64,000 nt of DNA, from contig NZ_AUDE01000009.1 in NCBI RefSeq assembly GCF_000425305.1, positions 124,001 through 188,000 on the forward strand, given 5' to 3'. Under the pieces are notes generated by a model. It was not told the DNA's origin and made no database searches. It saw nothing but the letters and a program-made list of their open reading frames with translations. The stretch is from Psychroserpens burtonensis DSM 12212. Its GTDB lineage: Bacteria > Bacteroidota > Bacteroidia > Flavobacteriales > Flavobacteriaceae. Made by a program: the position numbers and the translations under genes. Shown here piece after piece: positions 36,944 through 45,529 of the stretch (positions are counted from its first letter, which is position 1; each line of letters starts with the position of its first letter).

Positions 36944-37906
36944 ATGATAAAGACAACTGTTTTTAGTGTGGTTTTATGTGCGTTATGTTTTAATGCAATA
37001 GGTCAAAAAATTGATAATCTTGTGTCTTTTAGAGACATCGATAGTCCTCGTTATTTTAGGTTTAATTATGATAATGATTATTTTGCAGCAAGTGATGAAA
37101 ACTATACACAAGGTTATAGTTTGGAGTTTGTATCTCCCTTTTTTGAAAAGAATCCTATCAATACAATTTTAATTAAACCAGACGGTTTTGATTTGAGATA
37201 TGGCTTAGCTATTGAGCATATTGGATTTACACCAAATAAATATGATTTACCAGAAATACAATTTGGAGATCGACCATTTGCTGCAGCTATAATGCTAAGG
37301 AGCTCGGTGCTTGGTATAGACACAGAAAGGAAACTACGATTACATTCATCTTTAAATATAGGGTTAATAGGTCCTGGAGCTTTTGGCGAAGAAATGCAAG
37401 TAGCTATTCATAAAGCCACCGGTAATAAAATACCGAGAGGATGGCGACATCAAATTAAAAATGATCTTGTATTGAACTATAATTTAGGCTTGGAAAAGCA
37501 AATTTTAAAAGTGTATAATTTATTACTATTACAAGCGCAATCTAATATAAATATTGGGACTTTGTTTACTAATATTTCGGTGGGTTCAAATGTGGTTTTA
37601 GGGAGATTTAATAGTTCTTTTTCTTTTGAAGAAAAGAAAATAAATTTTCAAATTTACACCTATGCTCAACCTGTTTTCACTGTAATTGGTCATGATGCGA
37701 CATTGCAAGGTGGTCTAATTAATAGGAAAAGCCCTTATACTATTTCTGGGAGCGATCTTGAACGTTTTACATTTCAGTTTAACTATGGCGTGGTTATACA
37801 AACCAAAACACTCTATTTTGAATATACACGCTCAAGTATTACAAAAGAATTTAACATGGGTGATTTAGCAAAATGGGGAGGCATAAGAATTGGTTTTACA
37901 TTTTAA
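36944..37906 (+). CDS. LpxR-like (DUF2219) outer-membrane lipid A deacylase family protein
   Basis: 320 residues with a signal peptide (MIKTTVFSVVLCALCFNAIGQ). The N-terminal FRFNYDNDYFAASDENYTQGYSLEF matches the catalytic/calcium loop of LpxR (Asn-Asp and Thr), and GWRHQIKNDLVLNYNLGLEK holds the expected histidine. The C-terminus ends in an aromatic strand (IRIGFTF). LpxR removes a 3'-acyloxyacyl group from lipid A in the outer membrane; whether this homologue does the same is inferred. It overlaps the convergent YfiT-like gene by 11 bases. Confidence 0.85.
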   Translation: MIKTTVFSVVLCALCFNAIGQKIDNLVSFRDIDSPRYFRFNYDNDYFAASDENYTQGYSLEFVSPFFEKNPINTILIKPDGFDLRYGLAIEHIGFTPNKYDLPEIQFGDRPFAAAIMLRSSVLGIDTERKLRLHSSLNIGLIGPGAFGEEMQVAIHKATGNKIPRGWRHQIKNDLVLNYNLGLEKQILKVYNLLLLQAQSNINIGTLFTNISVGSNVVLGRFNSSFSFEEKKINFQIYTYAQPVFTVIGHDATLQGGLINRKSPYTISGSDLERFTFQFNYGVVIQTKTLYFEYTRSSITKEFNMGDLAKWGGIRIGFTF

Positions 37907-38447
37907 AGTATCCTTCATAGGTAATAGCTTGCTTAATATGAGCCAAATGATGATTACTATGCCAAGCATACATTCCAATAGTTTCATCTATTCTTAAACG
38001 TTTTAAATGATCAGGATGCACAAATTCTCTTGACAACTCCTCTTCGGAAATGTGCTTTAATAGCTGACCTAGTTTACTATGAAGACCCCTTAGTACATTC
38101 AAAGAGTCATCCAGAGTATCATCATTACCATCTATAAGTGTTGCCCAACGATCTTCATAAAATGGTTTTATGGTTGGAGAGTCCTCCGTTAGCGCTAACT
38201 TAAATCTTATAATACTGTGCATGTGGCTATCTGCGCAATGATGAACCACTTGCTTGATATTCCAGCCATCTGGTCGGTATGTCCAGTTTAATTGTTCTTT
38301 AGATAACACTTTTGTAGCTTTATCAATTTCCGAAGGAAAACGTTCAAGATCGTTAATCCATAAGTTGATCATTTCCGAAGAAATAGTATCAGGTTTTTGA
38401 AATTCTCCAATTGGAAACTTTAAGAGTTGTAATTGTGTGCTTTTCAT
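37896..38447 (-). CDS. YfiT-like DinB-fold protein (putative bacillithiol transferase)
   Basis: 183 residues from the chosen ATG (MKSTQLQLLKFPIGEFQKP). An ATG 27 bases upstream lies inside the preceding gene and adds an atypical tail. The fold is a DinB/YfiT four-helix bundle with metal-binding histidines in VVHHCADSHMHS and WHSNHHLAHI, and the NWTYRPDGWNIKQV segment is typical. YfiT-type enzymes transfer bacillithiol to electrophiles; the thiol used here is inferred. It follows the CutA-like gene by 4 bases. Confidence 0.85.
   Translation of the reverse strand: MKSTQLQLLKFPIGEFQKPDTISSEMINLWINDLERFPSEIDKATKVLSKEQLNWTYRPDGWNIKQVVHHCADSHMHSIIRFKLALTEDSPTIKPFYEDRWATLIDGNDDTLDDSLNVLRGLHSKLGQLLKHISEEELSREFVHPDHLKRLRIDETIGMYAWHSNHHLAHIKQAITYEGYFKM
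38042..38380. repeat. Three copies of the CTTCGGAAAT word in the YfiT-like gene
   Basis: CTTCGGAAATG at 38042-38052, ATTTCCGAAG at 38326-38335 and CATTTCCGAAG at 38370-38380: one copy in plus orientation and two in minus, all within one coding gene. Confidence 0.7.
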
Positions 38448-38451
38448 AATC

Positions 38452-38769
38452 CTAAACTTTGGCAGTTCCTTCAATTATATCTTGAGATTGAGACTCATCC
38501 ATATAAACTATGGGTACAGCATAAATAATTGGCGTATTTTTTGGATAGTGCACTCTTACTAGCTTATTGATGGTCTTAAATAAAAGAGCCTTAGTCGTAC
38601 CAACAATTAGAACCTCACTGATGCTTGTTAATTTTCCTTCTTGATTAGTAACACGTCCAATAACCTCTTTTAAAATATACTCGTTTGTTAAGAGTCCATG
38701 CTCGTGAAGTAAGTCTGTAATTCTATTAGCTTGGTCTTCGTTTTTTGTAATAATATGTAATTGAATCAT
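38452..38769 (-). CDS. CutA/NIL-like small protein, divergent
   Basis: 105 residues from the ATG giving MIQLHIITKNEDQANRITDLL; an earlier ATG adds 9 residues. The predicted strand-helix pattern (IQLHIITKN, then NRITDLLHEHGLLTNEYI, then EVLIVGTTKALLFKTINKLVRVHYPKNTPIIYAVPIVYMDE) resembles CutA1, including the HYPKNTPIIYAVPI segment at the position of the CutA LHPYEVPEI motif. CutA-like proteins form trimers; the function, often linked to metals, is uncertain. It is probably cotranscribed with the YfiT-like gene. Confidence 0.65.
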   Translation of the reverse strand: MIQLHIITKNEDQANRITDLLHEHGLLTNEYILKEVIGRVTNQEGKLTSISEVLIVGTTKALLFKTINKLVRVHYPKNTPIIYAVPIVYMDESQSQDIIEGTAKV

Positions 38770-38823
38770 GATTGTATAAATTAAAGTTGACATCATAAAG
38801 ATACATCTAGAATTTTATAAAAT

Positions 38824-41139
38824 CTAAAATCGTAATCTAAAGCTAATATTTGGGGTGATACCTAAAGATAAGTTGTCTACAGTTATAATATCACCATCAC
38901 TATTTTTCGCATAATACGTATTAATGACATTTTCTCTATCGAAAAGATTCCATAGGGAAGCTCCGATAGAAGCATCCAGTTTATTGGTGAATTTTAATTG
39001 ATACGTTGCAGATATATCTGTTCTAAAGTAGGCACTTATGCGATTACTATTAGGGGTATCGTAATCAATTTGAGAATTAGATTGATTTTGTAGTTCTAAA
39101 GGTAAAGTTTGCGGTCTGCCAGAATGCCAATTGAAACCTAAAGCAAATTTTAAATTATCAAAATCATAGGTGCTAGCAAATGTCACAGCGTGACGAACAT
39201 CAATATTATTAGGGAAAGGATTACCATCATTGAAATTATCAAAAATATAATCGTTTTTACTATAAGAATAACTTAACCATGTGCTAAAATAATCAAACTG
39301 TTTATTGATAAGAAAATCAATCCCTCTTACTTGAAATTTACCAATGTCCTCTATAAATTGAAATTGATTTTGAAAACCTTGACTTTGAGATGTGATGCCT
39401 TCCACGTCTTTTATAAAAGCTTCAATACTCACTAGTAGCTTGTTTTTATTGTAGTGAATGCCTGCAGCTGCTTGAACGCTTTTTATGATTGGGATGTTTT
39501 CATTATTAGATAAAATCCACCTGCGTTTTTCAATGCCTAAGAAATCATTTTGTAAATCTATAATTTGAGAGGTCGTTTGGCTTTTTAATTCTGCTAAAAA
39601 TTCTAATCTAAAATCGTTGTTTAATTTATGACTTACAGATAATCGTGGCTCAGTAAAAAACTCTGAAAATTTTTCAATAAAATTAGTTCTTAAACCTATT
39701 CTCGCATAGGTATTTTTATTTGCTGAAGTAAATTCGGCTTCACCATAAATGGAGTGTGTGCGAACCACTTCTTTTATAAATTGCTCTGTGGTTGGATTGT
39801 TAGTGTTTTCAGCATTGCTAATAATCACTTCGCTAAATTGATAACCACCATGTATTTTTAAATTATCATCGATATGATTGGTAGCATTCATCTTTAGACC
39901 TAGATCATTAACTTTATTATCTTGATTAGTACGTTGGTCATTTGCAATATTAAAGTTTGTGGCTTTTAAATCGTAACTGGTATAGTAAAATTTAGCCGTT
40001 GTTGTCAGTTTGCTATTCCAATATTTTAAATACTCAAAACCTGTAGCAAAATTATTTTGTTCTAGTTCGTTTTTTAAAGGAATAACAGAATCATCATTTG
40101 CTTGTTGATCATAAGATAGTCTATTATTAATCGTTAAAAAGTTAAATCTAAATTGGTCTTGATCAGTAATATCATATAAAAACTTTGTAGCGATATCGTA
40201 AAAATAGAAACGTTCGTTATTTGAGATAATTTCTGAATTTTCCTGTTGCGGATTAGAAAAATCACTATCCTGAAACACACGCTGCAGGTATTGGTCGTAG
40301 GTTGGTGTGAAAATAAAATCGGTTATAGACCGTCTTGCAGAGACTTGAATTTCGGCTTGTTCATTAAGTGGGACTTTTGCAAAACCATCTGCATTGATAA
40401 GGTTGAAACCTGCTCCAGCTTTAAAATTTTGATCTAGACTATTAGAGAGTTGCATATCAATAACACTAGAAACGCCATCACCAAATTTTACACTAGTTCC
40501 ATTTTTTGAGACATTTACTTCCTTTGTTAGATAAGGATTAAAAGCAGATACTAAACCAAAAAAATGTCCAGATTGGTACATTTTTATACCGTCCCACAAA
40601 ATTAAATTTTGATCATGAGTTCCTCCACGAACATTAATATTAGATACACGCTCATCAACACTCATAACACCAGGTAAGGCCTGAATACTTTGTAAAATAT
40701 CGGGTTCTAAAAGCCCAGGGAGAATCCCAAAATATTCAGTATTAATGTTAATTTTACCATCACTATTTTTTGAAATCCCTTTAGTTAAGTAGTTCGTAAT
40801 GACGACTTCTTCAAGCTTTTGAGTGATAAAATCACTGAATGGATTAGACCGTTTTGAAATGACAACACTAGTGTTATTGATAATGATAAAATCGAGATTT
40901 GTTTCATATCTTAAATACTCTAATGTATTTTCTCGTGATAAAGTTTCCGAAGGGAGAAGGACACTTTTATTGGCTATAGTCTGATCTAAATAAGTGAAAT
41001 GGATACTAAATCTGGATTCTATTATCGTGAGAACTTCGGCAAGCGGAAGTTTTGTTTTTAAATTTGATTGCGCATTACTGCTATTCAAATTCAAAAATAA
41101 TAAGATTATAAAAAGATAGAAGACACCTTTTTTATTCAC
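38824..41139 (-). CDS. TonB-dependent receptor with STN domain (FecA-like)
   Basis: 771 residues. A signal peptide (MNKKGVFYLFIILLFLNLNSSNAQ) is followed by a secretin/TonB short N-terminal (STN) domain (about 30-105), used by receptors that signal to an anti-sigma factor. Then come a TonB-box-like EEVVITNY, a plug domain (GGTHDQNLILWDGIKMYQSGHFFGL) and a 22-strand-type barrel ending in ISFRLRF. The carboxypeptidase-D-like domain common in Bacteroidota receptors is absent and there is no SusD. Its start overlaps the FecR gene by 8 bases. The imported ligand is unknown. Confidence 0.93.
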   Translation of the reverse strand: MNKKGVFYLFIILLFLNLNSSNAQSNLKTKLPLAEVLTIIESRFSIHFTYLDQTIANKSVLLPSETLSRENTLEYLRYETNLDFIIINNTSVVISKRSNPFSDFITQKLEEVVITNYLTKGISKNSDGKININTEYFGILPGLLEPDILQSIQALPGVMSVDERVSNINVRGGTHDQNLILWDGIKMYQSGHFFGLVSAFNPYLTKEVNVSKNGTSVKFGDGVSSVIDMQLSNSLDQNFKAGAGFNLINADGFAKVPLNEQAEIQVSARRSITDFIFTPTYDQYLQRVFQDSDFSNPQQENSEIISNNERFYFYDIATKFLYDITDQDQFRFNFLTINNRLSYDQQANDDSVIPLKNELEQNNFATGFEYLKYWNSKLTTTAKFYYTSYDLKATNFNIANDQRTNQDNKVNDLGLKMNATNHIDDNLKIHGGYQFSEVIISNAENTNNPTTEQFIKEVVRTHSIYGEAEFTSANKNTYARIGLRTNFIEKFSEFFTEPRLSVSHKLNNDFRLEFLAELKSQTTSQIIDLQNDFLGIEKRRWILSNNENIPIIKSVQAAAGIHYNKNKLLVSIEAFIKDVEGITSQSQGFQNQFQFIEDIGKFQVRGIDFLINKQFDYFSTWLSYSYSKNDYIFDNFNDGNPFPNNIDVRHAVTFASTYDFDNLKFALGFNWHSGRPQTLPLELQNQSNSQIDYDTPNSNRISAYFRTDISATYQLKFTNKLDASIGASLWNLFDRENVINTYYAKNSDGDIITVDNLSLGITPNISFRLRF

Positions 41140-42028
41140 GTTTTAGTCTAATGATATTATCTGTTTTACTATACTTTAATTGTAAAGGTAAAGTAATAGA
41201 TTTTAAGGCAGTTTCAATATCATTATGTATAAAATCTCCAGTGAAGTTTTGAGAGCCATCGAAATCACTAAATTCTACAGATACATTGTATTGTCTTTCA
41301 AACTCTGCGATAACTTCTCGGAATGGGATACTCCTAAAGGTACTCTTATTAATTAGCCATGATGGATGAGATACATTTTCTTTTTCAGTAGCAATATAGT
41401 TCCCATCAATAATTAAAAAGGTGTCTCCTGGTAGGAGTATTATTTGTTTTGTTTTACTGTTTACAGCAACTTTTCCTTCATAACAAGTCACTTCAAAATA
41501 GTCATTACGTTGCTTGATATTAAATTGCGTTCCAAGAACAGTTACAGTTCCTAAATTTGTTTTAACATCGAACTTTTTTCCTTTGGCAACTTTAAAATAA
41601 GCTTCTCCATGTAATACTAAATTACGGCTGCTTTTCCAATTAGATTTATTAAATGTTATCGTGGAAACTGCATTTAACTGCACTTGAGACGCATCTGGTA
41701 ATACAATTGATTTTTGTTGTGAGGCAATCGTATAGGTTGTGGTGTCAAGAGTTGAAGTATAGAAATATATACCAAACGCGATGACTAAAATTGCAGCGAT
41801 TTTTGATAATGTAGCAAATAATTTATTTGGTTTCTTCTTAAGAGAATCAATAGATTTTAAAACGTTTTTAAAAGCGTCATCTTCATTAATGGTGTCTGCT
41901 TTAAATCCAATAAGTCCTTGGTCTAATTTAATTAAATTAGGGTAGTCTTTAAGCTGTTTGAAAGCTTCTAGCTCTCTAGGATTTAGGTTATGGTCTAACC
42001 ATTTTTGTATGAGGTCTTCTTTGTTCAT
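41132..42028 (-). CDS. FecR-family anti-sigma factor
   Basis: 298 residues. The cytoplasmic N-terminus (MNKEDLIQKWLDHNLNPRELEAF) would bind the sigma factor, a single membrane segment lies near residues 72-92 (LSKIAAILVIAFGIYFY), and the periplasmic part has the FecR domain (TIASQQKSIVLPDASQVQLNAVSTITF and LHGEAYFKVAKGKKFDVKTNLGTVTVLGTQFNI) plus a C-terminal STN-like region (FREVIAEFERQYNVSVEF). It links the outer-membrane receptor downstream with the sigma factor upstream. Confidence 0.93.
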   Translation of the reverse strand: MNKEDLIQKWLDHNLNPRELEAFKQLKDYPNLIKLDQGLIGFKADTINEDDAFKNVLKSIDSLKKKPNKLFATLSKIAAILVIAFGIYFYTSTLDTTTYTIASQQKSIVLPDASQVQLNAVSTITFNKSNWKSSRNLVLHGEAYFKVAKGKKFDVKTNLGTVTVLGTQFNIKQRNDYFEVTCYEGKVAVNSKTKQIILLPGDTFLIIDGNYIATEKENVSHPSWLINKSTFRSIPFREVIAEFERQYNVSVEFSDFDGSQNFTGDFIHNDIETALKSITLPLQLKYSKTDNIIRLKRE

Positions 42029-42215
42029 TGTGTTCTATTCAAGTATATAACAGTTAATTATTAAAAAGTCCTACCCTTTAATTTAGTTTTCAGTTGCAGT
42101 CTCAGTTCTCAGTATCCTATGCAATTAATTGTTAACTAGACATGTTTAAGGCTTATTATAAGTCTAGTTTTGTATTTATGACTTTGGGTTCCTTTACTGC
42201 TACTGCTAACTTTTT

Positions 42216-42731
42216 TCACAGTTCATCAATATCTTGTCTTAATTTTTTAAGGGCGCCGTAAATACGTTTTTCTACTGCCTTTGTTGATATATCTAATAAT
42301 TGTGCAATCTCTTTAAAACGTTTGCCTTCAACTCTGTTCATTAAAAAGGCGACGCGTTGCGCTTCTGTTAATCCGGCAATTGCTTTTTCTAATTTTGCTT
42401 TGTATTCTTTTTCTTCAAGTATAAACTCTGGATTTATATTCGTAGTATGTTTTGGTTGTATCATACGGTGTCGTAACACTACTTTTTGGTGAGCATACTC
42501 GTTTAGCATTAAGTTGTTTGCGGTGGTGAATAAAAAACTCTTGGCTTTGTTCTGCGGAATTTTAGCACAATTCTCCCACAATTTCACAAACGCTTCCTGC
42601 ATTTTGTCTTGCGGATTTAACTGACTACCAAATTTATAATATAAAAAATCGTGCAAATTTTTGGAGTGCGTTCTAAAAATAGAGGAGAATAGCTGTTCCT
42701 CACAAATATGGTCTTTAAGTGGTTTTGACAT
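42216..42731 (-). CDS. ECF sigma factor (FecI/RpoE-like)
   Basis: 171 residues. Region 2 (FSSIFRTHSKNLHDFLYYKFGSQLNPQDKMQEAFVKLWENC) and region 4 (IAGLTEAQRVAFLMNRVEGKRFKEIAQLLDISTKAVEKRIYGALKKLRQ) are complete. It heads the sigma-FecR-receptor set; the FecR gene begins 187 bases downstream with an A/T- and CAGT-rich spacer and no terminator. It probably activates this receptor locus when the ligand is bound. Confidence 0.93.
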   Translation of the reverse strand: MSKPLKDHICEEQLFSSIFRTHSKNLHDFLYYKFGSQLNPQDKMQEAFVKLWENCAKIPQNKAKSFLFTTANNLMLNEYAHQKVVLRHRMIQPKHTTNINPEFILEEKEYKAKLEKAIAGLTEAQRVAFLMNRVEGKRFKEIAQLLDISTKAVEKRIYGALKKLRQDIDEL

Positions 42732-42868
42732 TTTTTTTTGGTTGAGGCTAAGTTATGTAAATGAAATTGAAATCTAAATTTAACTTGAACATGAGTTGGA
42801 ATTCGAGCTTAAATTTGAAATTTTGAGTTTTGAGTTTTGAGATTCACGACTTAGAAAGTAGGAGTTTT

Positions 42869-42910
42869 ATGATTTTAACTGTTCTATTAAAAAAAACAAG
42901 TGATTGTTAA
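42869..42910 (+). CDS. Possible 13-residue leader-type peptide
   Basis: ATG, 12 further codons and TAA, preceded by AGGAG at a normal ribosome-binding distance, an unusual feature in this genome where Shine-Dalgarno sequences are mostly weak. It lies between a promoter-like element and a terminator. There is no homologue I recognise, and chance is a real possibility. Confidence 0.2.
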   Translation: MILTVLLKKTSDC

Positions 42911-42946
42911 ATAAACGCAACAGTTAGTTTTAGTTTTTAGTTGGTT

Positions 42947-42983
42947 AAAAAAGGGTTGTTGGTCGTAGCAATCCTTTTTTTTG
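42947..42983 (+). terminator. Intrinsic terminator upstream of ffh
   Basis: AAAAAAGGGTTG (42947-42958) pairs with CAATCCTTTTTT (42969-42980) with one wobble, followed by more T. There is no annotated plus-strand gene before it, which is why a small upstream transcript is suspected. Confidence 0.75.
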
Positions 42984-43036
42984 TATTCTACCTTTTTATT
43001 TTTTCAATTGAACGTCATAAATACACGACAAATCGT

Positions 43037-43044
43037 TAATTTTG
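43037..43044 (+). promoter_or_regulatory. -7 box for ffh
   Basis: TAATTTTG matches TANNTTTG, 23 bases before the ffh ATG at 43068. A TTG at 43008-43010 is 26 bases upstream, slightly far. The box lies inside the longer open frame, which supports the inward start. Confidence 0.5.
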
Positions 43045-43067
43045 TCCCTTTAAAATTCTACAAGAAT

Positions 43068-44396
43068 ATGTTTAATAATTTAAGTGAAAAGTTAGATAAA
43101 GCGTTACACGTACTAAAAGGCCACGGTAGTATTACAGAAGTAAACGTTGCCGAAACCTTAAAAGAAGTTCGTAGAGCACTTTTAGATGCCGATGTTAACT
43201 TTAAAATTGCTAAAGATTTTACTAATAGAGTAAAGGAGAAAGCTTTAGGTCAAGATGTGTTAACGAGTTTGCAACCAGGCCAATTAATGGTCAAACTTGT
43301 TAAAGATGAGCTAACAGAATTAATGGGAGGAGACGCAGAAGGAATCAACTTGTCTGGTAATCCAAGTATTATTTTAATGTCTGGTTTGCAAGGTTCTGGT
43401 AAAACGACATTCTCAGGTAAATTAGCCAATTACCTAAGAAATAAGAAGTCTAAAAAACCATTGTTAGTAGCTTGTGATGTCTATCGTCCTGCTGCGATTG
43501 ATCAATTGCATGTTGTAGGTGATCAATTAAAAATTGATGTGTATAGTGATAAAGGAAATAATAATCCTATTGCTATTGCACAAGCTGGTATAGCATATGC
43601 AAAAGAAAATGGACATAATGTGGTTATTATTGATACCGCTGGTCGTTTAGCTGTTGATAAAGCCATGATGGATGAAATTTCTAACATCCATAAAGCAATC
43701 CAACCACAAGAGACTCTATTTGTCGTAGATTCTATGACAGGTCAAGATGCTGTAAATACAGCAAAAGCATTCAACGATATTTTAAATTTTGATGGTGTAA
43801 TCCTAACCAAACTCGATGGTGATACACGAGGTGGAGCGGCAATATCTATTAAATCTGTTGTAAATAAACCAATTAAATTTATTGGTACAGGTGAAAAGAT
43901 GGAAGCGATTGATGTCTTCTATCCGTCACGTATGGCAGATCGTATCTTAGGAATGGGAGATGTTGTATCTCTTGTTGAAAGAGCTCAAGAGCAATATGAT
44001 GAAGAAGAAGCGCGTAAGATTCAAAAGAAAATTGCTAAAAATCAATTTGGATTTGATGATTTCTTAAAGCAAATCCAGCAGATTAAGAAAATGGGTAATA
44101 TGAAAGATCTTATCGGAATGATTCCTGGAGCAGGAAAAATGATGAAAGATGTTGATATTGATGATGACGCATTTAAAGGTATTGAAGCTATTATTCATTC
44201 AATGACTCCAGATGAACGATCAAACCCAACAGTTATAAATGCTAGTCGGAAAAAACGAATTGGAAAAGGTTCTGGTACTTCTGTGCAAGAGGTGAATCAA
44301 CTTTTAAAACAATTTAACCAGATGAGTAAGATGATGAAGATGATGCAGGGTGGGAAAGGTAAAGCAATGATGCAAGCTATGAAAGGTATGAATTAA
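43068..44396 (+). CDS. ffh: Signal recognition particle protein (Ffh/SRP54)
   Basis: 442 residues from MFNNLSEKLDKALHVLKG, the usual SRP54 start; the open frame extends 29 codons upstream through the promoter, so that part is rejected. The N domain, the GTPase G domain (MSGLQGSGKTTFSGKLA, VACDVYRPAAIDQL, IIDTAGRLAVD, TKLDGDTRGGAA) and the methionine-rich M domain (MGNMKDLIGMIPG to the C-terminus MMQAMKGMN) are complete. It delivers nascent membrane proteins to FtsY and SecY. folD follows after 48 bases. Confidence 0.97.
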   Translation: MFNNLSEKLDKALHVLKGHGSITEVNVAETLKEVRRALLDADVNFKIAKDFTNRVKEKALGQDVLTSLQPGQLMVKLVKDELTELMGGDAEGINLSGNPSIILMSGLQGSGKTTFSGKLANYLRNKKSKKPLLVACDVYRPAAIDQLHVVGDQLKIDVYSDKGNNNPIAIAQAGIAYAKENGHNVVIIDTAGRLAVDKAMMDEISNIHKAIQPQETLFVVDSMTGQDAVNTAKAFNDILNFDGVILTKLDGDTRGGAAISIKSVVNKPIKFIGTGEKMEAIDVFYPSRMADRILGMGDVVSLVERAQEQYDEEEARKIQKKIAKNQFGFDDFLKQIQQIKKMGNMKDLIGMIPGAGKMMKDVDIDDDAFKGIEAIIHSMTPDERSNPTVINASRKKRIGKGSGTSVQEVNQLLKQFNQMSKMMKMMQGGKGKAMMQAMKGMN

Positions 44397-44444
44397 GAAT
44401 TCACACCTTTTTATATAATAGAAATAACATAATATAACACTGCG

Positions 44445-45320
44445 ATGACAATTCTAGACGGTAAAAAAGTAAGCAACGACATAAAAAACGAAATTAAGGC
44501 TCAAGTTGATAAAATGAAAGCTAAAGGAGAGAAAGTCCCTCATTTAGCGGCTGTTATCGTTGGGAATGATGGTGCAAGTCTGACTTATGTTGGGAGTAAA
44601 GTGCGTGCTTGTGAGCGCGTTGGATTTGAATCAACAATGGTTCGTATGTCTAATACGACCAGCGAAATAGAATTGCTAGATAAGATTGAAGAATTAAACC
44701 AAAATGATGATATCGATGGTTTTATCATCCAGTTACCATTGCCACCACAAATCAATACTCAAAAAGTTTTGATGGCTGTCGATCCAAGTAAAGATGTTGA
44801 TGGGTTTCATCCAGAAAACTTTGGGAAAATGGCATTAGATATGAGTACATTTATTCCTGCAACACCTTTTGGTATTTTGGAGCTTTTGGATCGTTATGGT
44901 GTTGAAACTAAAGGGAAACATACCGTAGTCATTGGAAGAAGTCATATTGTTGGTAGACCAATGAGCATATTGATGGGGCGTAAAGGGTTTCCTGGGAATT
45001 CTACTGTAACATTGACGCATAGTCACACAAAAAACATTACGCAAATTACATCTCAAGCAGATATTATTATTTCTGCCTTAGGTGTTCCAAATTTCTTAAA
45101 GGCAGAAATGGTAAAAGATGACGTGGTAATCGTGGATGTTGGAATTACAAGAGTACCCGATGAAAACTCTCCCAAAGGGTATATAATTACAGGTGATGTT
45201 GATTTTGAAAACGTAAGTAAGAAAGCAAGTTATATTACACCAGTTCCTGGAGGTGTTGGACCAATGACTATTGCAATGCTTCTTAAAAACACTTTGTTAG
45301 CTCGTGAGCAACGCATGTAA
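44445..45320 (+). CDS. folD: Methylenetetrahydrofolate dehydrogenase/cyclohydrolase
   Basis: 291 residues. It interconverts 5,10-methylene- and 10-formyl-tetrahydrofolate in one-carbon metabolism. Marks are VGNDGASLTYVGSKVRACERVGF (catalytic Tyr and Lys), DGFIIQLPLPPQI, the DPSKDVDGFHPENFG loop, the nucleotide-binding GRSHIVGRPMSILM and the C-terminal YITPVPGGVGPMTIAMLLKNT. It follows ffh in the same direction with no terminator between, so the two may be cotranscribed. Confidence 0.97.
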   Translation: MTILDGKKVSNDIKNEIKAQVDKMKAKGEKVPHLAAVIVGNDGASLTYVGSKVRACERVGFESTMVRMSNTTSEIELLDKIEELNQNDDIDGFIIQLPLPPQINTQKVLMAVDPSKDVDGFHPENFGKMALDMSTFIPATPFGILELLDRYGVETKGKHTVVIGRSHIVGRPMSILMGRKGFPGNSTVTLTHSHTKNITQITSQADIIISALGVPNFLKAEMVKDDVVIVDVGITRVPDENSPKGYIITGDVDFENVSKKASYITPVPGGVGPMTIAMLLKNTLLAREQRM

Positions 45321-45529
45321 CTTTGTTTCTGTCCCAGAGTAACGTGATGAAACTTAAATTATAAAGATGCTTCGGTTGGACCTATTTCTAATGGCATTCA
45401 TTGTATTTTAATTATCACTCATAGCAAAGCTAGTTTTTAGTCATTGAGTATTGCTGAAATAAAGAGATGTTTTTATTGGAGGCACATTGCGATAGTAATC
45501 TAAGTGTTGATTAAATTTTATATTGCAGC

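Larger units (their letters stand above)
42732..43067. other. Divergent gap with a possible small transcription unit
   Basis: A TTG (42785-42787) and TAAATTTG (42810-42817), 22 bases apart, form a plus-strand promoter-like pair, and a good plus-strand terminator lies at 42947-42983. No known gene lies between. A 13-codon frame 42869-42910 (MILTVLLKKTSDC) has an AGGAG 4-8 bases upstream. The start of the unit overlaps a low-complexity TTTTGAG repeat, so the promoter may be accidental. Confidence 0.35.

Noticed and set aside
42818-42842. CRISPR-like or functional tandem repeat
   Set aside because: Only about three imperfect 7-base units (TTTTGAG) without spacers; low-complexity DNA.
42981-43067. 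N-terminal extension of ffh (29 codons)
   Set aside because: It runs through the -7 box and the terminator T run; SRP54 proteins begin at MFNNLSEKL, which is the ATG at 43068.
45321-45529. RNA gene between folD and the YwaF-like gene
   Set aside because: No tRNA fold, promoter or terminator could be drawn; it looks like plain intergenic DNA.
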